Assembly (NCBI GenBank): GCA_958510825.1
Contig: OY294052.1
Location: 3,493,816-3,557,815 of the forward strand
DNA: 64,000 bases
Direction of reading: 5' to 3'
DNA from: Brachypterus glaber
Taxonomy: Eukaryota > Arthropoda > Insecta > Coleoptera > Kateretidae
Below, in pieces: positions 56,208 to 64,000 of the stretch. Every line of letters begins with the position of its first letter. Position 1 is the first letter of the stretch. Position numbers and translations under genes: made by a program. The notes under the pieces were generated by a model. The model had not been told where the DNA came from and made no database searches. It was given only the letters and a program-made list of their open reading frames with translations.

Positions 56208-56811
56208 GGGTGGACCTTATTTTTTTTTTTTTTTTAATGTTTTAAAATTTCAAAACGACCAAGAGATTTTATCATAATATAATTTTATTTAATGTATATT
56301 AATAATATAAAATAAGTTAACAAAAAAAAAATGAGCTATGCGCCAAATAAGAGCACCCAAAAAGGCCTCTTATTTGGACCTTAGCTCGTTTTGTTTTTGT
56401 CAGATTATTTTATATTATAAATGTGCATTAAATAAAAGTTAAGTCCAGACTGACATATTTTTTAAATGCTTTGTTGGCGTTTCTCACATTTATGGTGGAA
56501 ATTCTTCAAATTAAGTGTTGTAGGGGCAACTTTGGCGGAGTTTCGGCACCTGATAGAATCTTTGGATCATTTTGAAATTTGGCACATAATTTTGTACACT
56601 CAAAAGGAAAAAAAAATCAAGGCTTTTAAATTTTCCACTGATACAAAAAGTACAGTCCGTTTTCAATGATTTTTTACGATTTTTGCGTAATTTCACGATT
56701 CTAGGGGTCCAACTGGGACCCTTGGAGAAGTTTGATCACCCTCATATGTTCACGATATTCTAGATACACCAGAATGAAAATTTTAAAACACTAAAAAAAT
56801 AAGGTCCACCC
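56208..56811. mobile_element. TIR element with GGGTGGACCTTATTTT ends
   Basis: GGGTGGACCTTATTTTT faces AAAATAAGGTCCACCC. The interior is non-coding. A similar design (TTAGGGTGGTCCAAAA) is seen at 62121-62676. It ends 44 bases from the XPG stop codon. Confidence 0.65.
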
Positions 56812-56854
56812 TAGTGCAATATTATGTTACATAAGATTTTTGGCATTGGGCATT

Positions 56855-59800
56855 TTATTCATCTGAACTATTTTCTGATAATTCAGCATCTTCTTTGGAT
56901 GACTGCTTTTTACAATCTCGTTTTCCAACAAACCCTGGGCCTTTTTTAGATTTTCTAAAAATTTCAATAGCTTTCATTCTTGATCTAAGCATTGCACTTT
57001 TGTCCATTTCTCTTTGATGTACTCTTTCTTTTTTATGGAAATTTGGTGTTCTTTTTATTACAGGGCTTGGTCTGGGCAACACAGGTATTTTAATAACATT
57101 TTCCAATTCTTTTTTTAGTTGGGTGTCTATTTCCCGAACGCGTACTTCTGAGGTGCTTGAAGTTGCTTGAAGAATTTTAATTTCTTCATCCATTCTTAGG
57201 TTTCTATCAATTTTTTCTTTAATTACTTCTGAAGTTGTTGACACATTTTCAATGTTTGTGTCTTTATTAATTTTTACGGGGTCATTTTTATTAACCTTCC
57301 GTTTTCTATATGCTCTTTCTTTCGGCTTTTTATCTTCGCTATTGTTTTTTTCTAGACCAGTTTCTTTAATTACTTCTAAAGTTGTTGACACATTTTCTAT
57401 TTTTGTGTCTTTATTAATTTTTTCGGGCTCCTTTTTGTTAACGTTTTGTTTTCTAGGTGCTCTTCCTTTTGGCTTATTACCTTCGCTAATGTTTTTTTCT
57501 AGATCAATTGTTTTAACTTTTGATTTTATTGGTGCCTTTGACTTAAGATTTGTATCGTTACCAGCATTCTTTTTTGAGTCTTCTCCTTCTTCGGTAAAAA
57601 TTCCTTTAACCGAACCTTCTTCAACCATATTTGATTCAGGTATTTTAGCCTTTACGACTACTTCTTTTGAACCAGTATCCTCTTGACATTTTGCGACATT
57701 ATCTTGCTTTAAATTATTTTCCTCTGTTTCCTTCCTCTTTCTAGGTTTTTTAACAGTAGACTTTTCTTTATCATTACTTTTTCTAGATCTCTTCTTTTTA
57801 GGTTCTTCCTCGTCCGTTAGTTCTGAAGGATCTTTCCCCATTATTTCTAGTGCATTCTTAACCCTTTTACTCATTTTAGAATCAGGGATTTCTGAGGTAA
57901 TTTTAAATTTTGCCTTGAAAAAATCTTTAATAGTTTTCTGTTGTTTAGTTTCGTGTATTTTTTTTATTACAGGTACCAAAATCTCATCAATCTTTTTACT
58001 TGTCCATCCGAATTTTATTTTGGCAAAATCTTCTAACGCTACAATGTCAGGTAGACTCCAAGAAAATTTATCTTTACTCGTCTCCACTTTTGGATCGAGA
58101 TAGGCTTCAACAACTTGCAAACTCGGAAAATTATCGGTAATATTAACATTTTTTAACTTATTTTTTAAAGCATTTCTACCAAGGCCACCTACAGATTTTC
58201 CCTTTCGCATCCAAACGCTGAATTCCTTTAAACCAGAAACCAACTCAGACTGAGATAAACTAAATTCGTTAGCCTTTGAAGCTGGAAAAGCTGCAAGAAT
58301 CTCCATAGCTGTAACCGGCCCAATACCCTGTAAACCCGTTGTATAATCACTTCCTACTAATAATGCTAAAAGTATCATCTGTTCTCTGGATAACTTAAAA
58401 TGATGTTTTATATTTTCAGCCTTGAATTCTGTCACATACTTCTGTTGGTTGAAGAAGTTTTTATATACTGTTTTACCCCCAAATAACCAGATATCGCTAT
58501 CATCAGTGATTGTACCATCAACTAGGTTAATTTCATCTAGAAATGCACACTGGGCTTCGGCCTCCATGGGGGCTATAATGTATGGAACGCCAAATAATTC
58601 CAAAAGTTCCTGCAACAACATATTTAATAAATTAAAATTTCTAGATCTTTTAAGCCGATTTTTATTGCGTTATACCGATTTATTTGAGTTATAAAGCTTT
58701 ATTTTCTATGACTACTAGCTAGTAGGAACCCTAGGGTTCCTATTTTTTTACATTTTCGATCTTCTCACTTTTAAAGACTACTATATATTAACAGAGTATT
58801 TCAGAACTCACGGAAGGGACTTATTTTCATATTTTTGGATGTTAAATCACTTCTAAAACTTTTTTCCGTGAGTTTTTATTAAAACTAGGAAATTTTACAA
58901 AGCCATACCATTTTTTATCTGTTAAAATAGAAATTCTGTCGTGTTATGAGATCGATAATACTTACTTGTGCCTCCTGGTACATTTGGTCAGTAATATTAC
59001 CAGCCAGTCTTTCTTTAGTAGATTTTTCAACCATCAAATCAATTTTCTCGTGCAATAAACTATCTTTCATTTCGGTTAATTCTTTTGTCGTCATTTTTGG
59101 AGCCGGAACTTCAGGTTTCAAAAAAACATCTACATTCATACTATTGGAATCCTCCATTTTATCCGATTTGGTTAAGCTGTTTGCTTCAGGTGTATCTTTG
59201 GGTATCTCTTCTGGCTCTTCTTCAACAACACCGGTCTCTGCCTTTTCCATTTCAAGATTGCTGGTTGAGGATAATTTATTATCAACAACTAATCTTTGTT
59301 TTTCATTAACCTCTTGAGTCTTTTCTTCTTTAACAGATTCAAAAATATCACTAAATAAGTCTTCTTCTAATTCTGCTTTTGTATCTATAACAATTTCTAT
59401 TTTATCTTCATCTGTTTTTTTGATTTCTGGTAGTACTTCTACGAAGTCATCTTCACTGTCAGAGGACTTGCTGGCCCCTTCTTCATTATTGGTACTTGCT
59501 CCTTTTATTTCTTCATTAACTTCTACAAAGTCGTCATCACTGTCAGAAGATATTTCTTTAGGTTCGTTATTAACCGCAATTTTATCTAAAACTTCCGACT
59601 TGCTGCTCCCTTCTTCATTATTGGTACTTGCTCCTTTTATTTCTTTATCAACTTCTACAAAGTCATCATCACTGTCAGAAGATATTTCTTTAGGTTCATT
59701 ATTACCCTTAATTTTATCTAAAACTTCTGACTTGCTGGCCCCTTCTTCGTTATTGGTACTTGTTCCTTTTATTTCTTCACTAACTTCGACAAAATCATCA

Positions 59801-61110
59801 TCACTATTAGAAAAAACCACTTCAGATTGCTTATTATTTTTTTGAGTTTCAATTAAGTTTCCCGTTTCTTTTATTGCTTTGTCAATATTAGCATTAATTT
59901 TTTTATTTTCTTCTGGAATTTCCTCTAAATAATGTTTGTGGGGTTTATGTATTTGTGAGTTACTACTTACTACTTGATTATCTATGAAGTCCGATTCGCT
60001 ATCACTCTCTATTTCATGAATAGTTTCTGGATGAGCAATGTTTAGTTTTTTGTTGTATTTACATGTTGAAGAACTAACTTTTTCATTATTTTTATTCATA
60101 ATTTTAGATATTTCTGTTGGTGTTAAACCACTGTATTCCATCATATAGCTTTGAGCTGCAGACAAGTTAGTTTTAACTGATTCTTCAAAATCTTCACTGG
60201 AATCAGAATAAAAGTCAGCATCTGTAAAATTTTCCAAATAACTTGGTTGAAGAGATACTTGTGAATTTGAAACTTCTGGTTCTTGACCCAGGGAAAGTGC
60301 TATAGCTTTTTGTAAATCTTCTTCATACTCAAGATCTGCTTTTGTTTTGGAAGTGCTTGATGCTTCTAGAGTATCTTCAATATCTTCAATATCTTCTTCT
60401 TCTTCTTGGGCTTCTTCAGAAATCTTTTTTAACTTCTCTTCCTCAGATATTTTTGCCTCTTCAATTGCCTTTTTAACATCTTTAATCAGCAAGTACCTTG
60501 TATTTTCATCTGAAGCTATTCTTTTACCCTTATCACCTGACGTAATCACTCCTTGATCGTTCATCAACGCCTCCAACTCTCCTAAAGATAAGGAGTAACC
60601 CCCCATTTCCTTTTCTGCTCCTTCCAAAGCACTCTGCACTTCAAACCGTTTCAATAACCTTTTCATTTGGTAACCTGAAAAATCGTCACTCTGACTCGGT
60701 AACTCATGTATTCTGCCCCATGATGACTGTTTTCTGGTAGCTTTTAGTTCTGTTAAGATGTCGTGTCTTACTTCAATTGGCAGAGATTTAAAATGCTTAC
60801 TTTTAGTGTCTATAGTATGTAAATCAAATTGTTTTGAAGGACTGTAGTCTGAACTATCCTCATCATCGTCAGATTCAAGAGTGGAGTCCAAGCTTGAATC
60901 TAATTGTTGAACTGGTGCTAAGACGTACATATCATCTTTATCTTTTTTGTGACTGACATATTTTTGAGAAGAACTTGCTTCTATCGAAGAAGCTGCTTTG
61001 TCGGCTAGTACCTTGCTTATTGCAGAATGTTTTAATATTGTTTTAAGTAATTGTTCTTGAAGTTTGTTTGCATCAGTTTGGTTTTTGGATTTTGTTTGAT
61101 TCCTCTTAGC
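56855..61110 (-). CDS. DNA repair endonuclease XPG/ERCC5, middle and C-terminal exons (5' part not found)
   Basis: Two exons are seen, 61110-58966 (715 codons) and 58609-56855 (584 codons plus stop), joined in phase. XPG makes the 3' cut in nucleotide excision repair. The first exon starts AKRNQTK, where the family continues after the XPG-N nuclease half. It carries LPIEVRHDILTELK..QMKRLLKRFE, a ubiquitin-interacting motif (EEDLQKAIALSL) and a long acidic spacer with tandem repeats. The second exon has the XPG-I block VPYIIAPMEAEAQCAFLD, TDDSDIWLFGG, the helix-hairpin-helix LVGSDYTTGLQGIGP, a PCNA-binding motif QKTIKDFF and a basic tail with two repeats of about 50 residues. No XPG-N exon is visible from 61111 to 63071. 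The AATAAA signal overlaps the stop codon (56854-56859). Confidence 0.93.
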
Positions 61111-62120
61111 CTGAAAAAAAAAACATAAGAGGTTGTAAGAAAGAGGTTTCTTTCGTAAAAACATAATTTTCCAAATTCACTACAGCAATCTTTTAAATTT
61201 AATGCTTTATGAAGCATGTAGTTGCTTATTAATTATTCTTTTAACGTACACATTTAGCCTTTTTTATTTATTTATTTTTCTACTAGCCAACTTCACGCTT
61301 GCTATACAAGGTTTTGTTTTTTTTCTGTGTGTAACCAAGACTTCCTTTACTCAAGTGCGCCTTGATGATTTTAAACAAAAATATTCATTTGATTTTTTTA
61401 TTTACTTTAGTTAATTGTAGATTTTATATAAGCTTATAGCAATTACTTTTTTTTTGTCTGCATAATAAGTATATATAATACATATATTATTACACACTGA
61501 TAAAAAAAAATATATAAAAAATGTTGCCAACGTGACCTATATTACTTGTCCAGAACATGTTCTGTATAATTTCATATAAAGTTAAGTGCGGTTATGTGAA
61601 ATAACATTTTACGGATCATATTCTGTAAAAACTATGTGAAATAAAATTTTACGGAACATGACAAAAATTACATATCGTCTGCAATATTATTACCTACCTT
61701 ATGTTCTGTAAATAAAGCGTACCAAAAACTAACTAGTTTATCATGACTAAGTATGTATGAAAACAATAATAAATAAATAATAAATATGTATAATACGTAA
61801 AACCGACTGTAAAACTTAAAAGTAAGTAAGTTATGTAAAGATACATAATATATTATGCAAATTTAACAGCAGTAAGTAAAATTTTACATAATTAAAATGG
61901 AAATTGTGTGATTTTTATCTGTATAATAGTAATTTTAAATAATTATTAAGAAGTTTTAATTTTTTCTTATATCATTATACATATTTAAAAGGGAAGGCCA
62001 TTTTGACCGAAAAGGAGCTAGGAGGAAATAATACAATATTTTTATTAACTTAGTTTTATTAACTAATTAAATTTAATTTATAAAACTATTATAACACAAT
62101 AGTACTATAAGCAGGTAATA
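61111..62120. other. Sequence upstream of the XPG exon, nothing coding recognised
   Basis: The acceptor TTTTTTTTTCAG ends at 61111. Beyond it I find no stretch encoding the XPG-N start (GLW, DISIWL or FDG motifs) on the minus strand. It is AT-rich, with words such as TTTTACGGAACATG and TACGGATCATATTCTG recurring near 61550-61700. Confidence 0.45.
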
Positions 62121-62676
62121 TTAGGGTGGTCCAAAACAAATTGTTAGAACGCTTTTAGAGTAAAAATTTATAGACACAACCCTAAGAAGTGCTTTTATGG
62201 CCCTAAAAACCCTAAAATCACGCAAATATCGATAAAATTCGTATAAAAGCAGCCCTAGAATTTGAAAACCTTGATATCTATATTTTTTCTTTTTCATTAT
62301 CAAAATAAGCCTGTAAAATCTTCTCTTATTTAATATTTATAATTCGTCAGTAGCACAAATTAATAGAAAATGTACTTTTTCGGAATTTAGGGGCAATTTC
62401 GGGGACTTGTTGGCACGGGTTGGAAACCTTTTATCAGGCTAAGATTTTACATCTTATTTTTATACTCGAAAAGAAAAAATATAGATATATCTATTTAAAA
62501 GTACAAATACTAGGTCTGGTTTTATAGAAATTTTATCGATATTTGCATGATTTTAGGGGTTTTAGGGTCCTAAAAGTACCACTTAGGGTTGTCTATATAA
62601 ATTTGTACTCTAAGGGCGTTTTAACCACGATAAATAGAAAACATTAAGTAAATAATTTTTTTTTGGACCACCCTAA
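62121..62676. mobile_element. TIR element with TTAGGGTGGTCCAAAA ends
   Basis: TTAGGGTGGTCCAAAA faces TTTTGGACCACCCTAA. The arms of about 170 bp include CCCTAAAAACCCTAAAATCA with its complement and ATCGATAAAATT. The ORF at 62121-62303 lies wholly in the arm. Confidence 0.75.
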
Positions 62677-63071
62677 TGTAATATTTATTTATTTTCAATG
62701 TGATAAAAGTCCGAGCGAACATTCAGCTTAAAACTATATATAGTTCCGGTTTGACTGAAGTTAAAACAGCTATATTTTATTATTGTATCTTTTGAATTTG
62801 ATAGAATATAATCAAAAGCATTTTTAAGATTTTCATTGGGAAGAAAGGCAACGCAATTTTAACGAATTTTAGATAATAACAAGTGATAATTGCCTTATTG
62901 TGGCCCTGTGTTGGACCCTTGGGGAACACCAGATGTTTGGAAAAATTGTTTTTAAAGTTTTTTACCATAATATAACCTTCTTTATGCGTCACTTGATTTT
63001 CTTGGGGAATCTATTAATCCCTTAAAGGGAATTAGCCACTTTTGGATTTATAAGTAAATCCTCAACTTTAT

Positions 63072-64000
63072 TTATTCAATATTCTGAGTAGAACTTAAAG
63101 CAACGATGCCAAACTCCTGTTTTATAGGCAATAAAACAGTATGAGTTTGATCTAGCTCAGGTTTTAAAGCCAATGTGTAATCCTGTTTAACCCTATGGAT
63201 TTTCATATGAGCCTGCATTTGATCTTTTCTTTTAAATGTTCTTTGACACACTGTACAAATAAAATTCCTTTCTCCTGTGTGAATGTACATGTGATCCTTT
63301 AAATGGTTTGATGTGTAAAAAGATTTTTCACATAGGTCACATTTATAGCTTCGTATGTTCAAGTGTGTCTTTTTGTGATGGCTCAGGTGGCTACTGGTCT
63401 TATACGCTTTTGCACAACCAGCAAATGTACACTTGTATGGCCTCTCATTGGTATGGAATAGTTCATGCCGTTTTAAATCATGTTTAGAAATTGTGCTGTA
63501 GCCGCAAGTAGAACACATAGATTTTTTCAAAGTGACATCATGTTTTTGTCTTTTATGACTTTCTAAATTATTAATTCTATTAAATATTTTTGAACATATT
63601 TCACACATGTATTTTTCATCTTGGTGCATTTCTTTAATGTGTTTTTCCATGTTAGATTTTAACACAAAGAGTCTGTTACAAAAGTTGCACTTGTGTTTGT
63701 ACTCTGGATGAGATTCTAAATGATTATTATGTGCTATAAGTAGAACAAATTTCTCGTGACATTTTAAACAATTATGTCCTTTAAGTAAGTGTTTTCTTAT
63801 GTGGTCCTGCAAGGCACCTTCAATATTCTTTTTACACACTATGCAAACATCGTCTTTTAAACTATATTTGTTTTTACAAAACATATTTGTATGAGTATGT
63901 TTCATTAGTTCAAACTCTGTTCCAAACACTGAATTACATGTTTTACATTGCCAACTCATACTCAGTTTATCGGAATGGGTTTCAGACAAATGCTCCAAAT
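63072..64000 (-). CDS. C2H2 zinc-finger protein, 5' end outside the window
   Basis: The frame is open from the right window edge to TAA at 63072. The codon at 63998 is TTG, not ATG, so the true start lies further right. About nine C2H2 fingers follow one another (CKTCNSVF.., CIVCKKN.., CLKCHEKF.., CNFCNRLF.., CEICSKIF.., CSTCGYS.., CTFAGCAKAY.., CDLCEKSF.., CTVCQRTF..), the last ones joined by TNERPYK and TGERNF linkers. The layout, with one Cys-x4-Cys finger, is like TFIIIA and related factors, but I cannot name the orthologue. It is presumably a nuclear, nucleic-acid-binding protein. AATAAA overlaps the stop region. Confidence 0.88.
   Translation of the reverse strand, partial: LEHLSETHSDKLSMSWQCKTCNSVFGTEFELMKHTHTNMFCKNKYSLKDDVCIVCKKNIEGALQDHIRKHLLKGHNCLKCHEKFVLLIAHNNHLESHPEYKHKCNFCNRLFVLKSNMEKHIKEMHQDEKYMCEICSKIFNRINNLESHKRQKHDVTLKKSMCSTCGYSTISKHDLKRHELFHTNERPYKCTFAGCAKAYKTSSHLSHHKKTHLNIRSYKCDLCEKSFYTSNHLKDHMYIHTGERNFICTVCQRTFKRKDQMQAHMKIHRVKQDYTLALKPELDQTHTVLLPIKQEFGIVALSSTQNIE

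Noticed and set aside
57252..59845. Plus-strand ORFs of 62 to 144 codons
   Set aside because: They are antisense to the XPG exons. Ser/Leu-rich content reflects the acidic and Lys-rich codons opposite.

Overview
This is a 64 kb window from an AT-rich eukaryotic nuclear genome, almost certainly an insect. The evidence is two arthropod-type prophenoloxidases, Jockey-like LINE remains, a tRNA-derived SINE, and genes split by AT-rich introns. A beetle is my best guess, but nothing in the window proves the order. Less than a quarter is coding. The rest is packed with short inverted-repeat elements (MITEs and fold-back elements), many nested in each other or sitting in introns.

Genes from left to right: two prophenoloxidase (PPO) genes arranged tail to tail (PPO-A on + at 11067-16169, 9 exons, 692 aa; PPO-B on - at 18504-24587, 8 exons, 688 aa); Mo25/CAB39 on - (37895-41857, 5 exons, 336 aa); a PAF acetylhydrolase IB alpha-type protein on - (45082-46586, 4 exons, 225 aa); a multi-exon MULE-type DDE/SWIM transposase gene on + (47393-50263, 758 aa) with a deleted, interrupted tandem copy (53058-55177); the middle and C-terminal exons of the repair endonuclease XPG/ERCC5 on - (56855-61110); and a C2H2 zinc-finger gene on - running off the right edge (63072-64000). 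All exon joins were read by eye from GT/AG sites with matching phase.

The most interesting signal is a set of sequences that fold as hammerhead ribozymes. A CUGANGA box, a closed stem II, a GAAA box, a short stem III and a cleavage triplet can be read at 18032-18114 (-), 34012-34078 (+) with an inverted partner at 33830-33896 (-), and 53339-53398 (+) with an exact inverted partner at 53279-53338 (-). Degraded versions lie at 2055-2111 (+) and 32646-32688 (+). Each sits in or beside a fold-back repeat. Hammerheads are known from Penelope-like retroelements, retrozymes and some SINEs, so these are probably short remains of such elements. The copy at 18032-18114 lies downstream of PPO-B in the same sense, 390 nt past its stop codon, so it could enter that gene's 3' end.

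Other points: PPO-A has His in place of the conserved Phe at the zymogen activation site (Arg-His, not Arg-Phe), while PPO-B is normal. The PAF-AH protein has Leu at the catalytic His position. Two non-autonomous elements (2336-3000 and 9547-10093) are flanked by perfect 9- and 10-bp direct repeats, as expected for MULE transposition, in the same window as a MULE transposase. A 2.5 kb block (31009-33540) is a three-level nest ending in a 1.3 kb near-perfect palindrome. No XPG-N exon is visible for XPG in this window.
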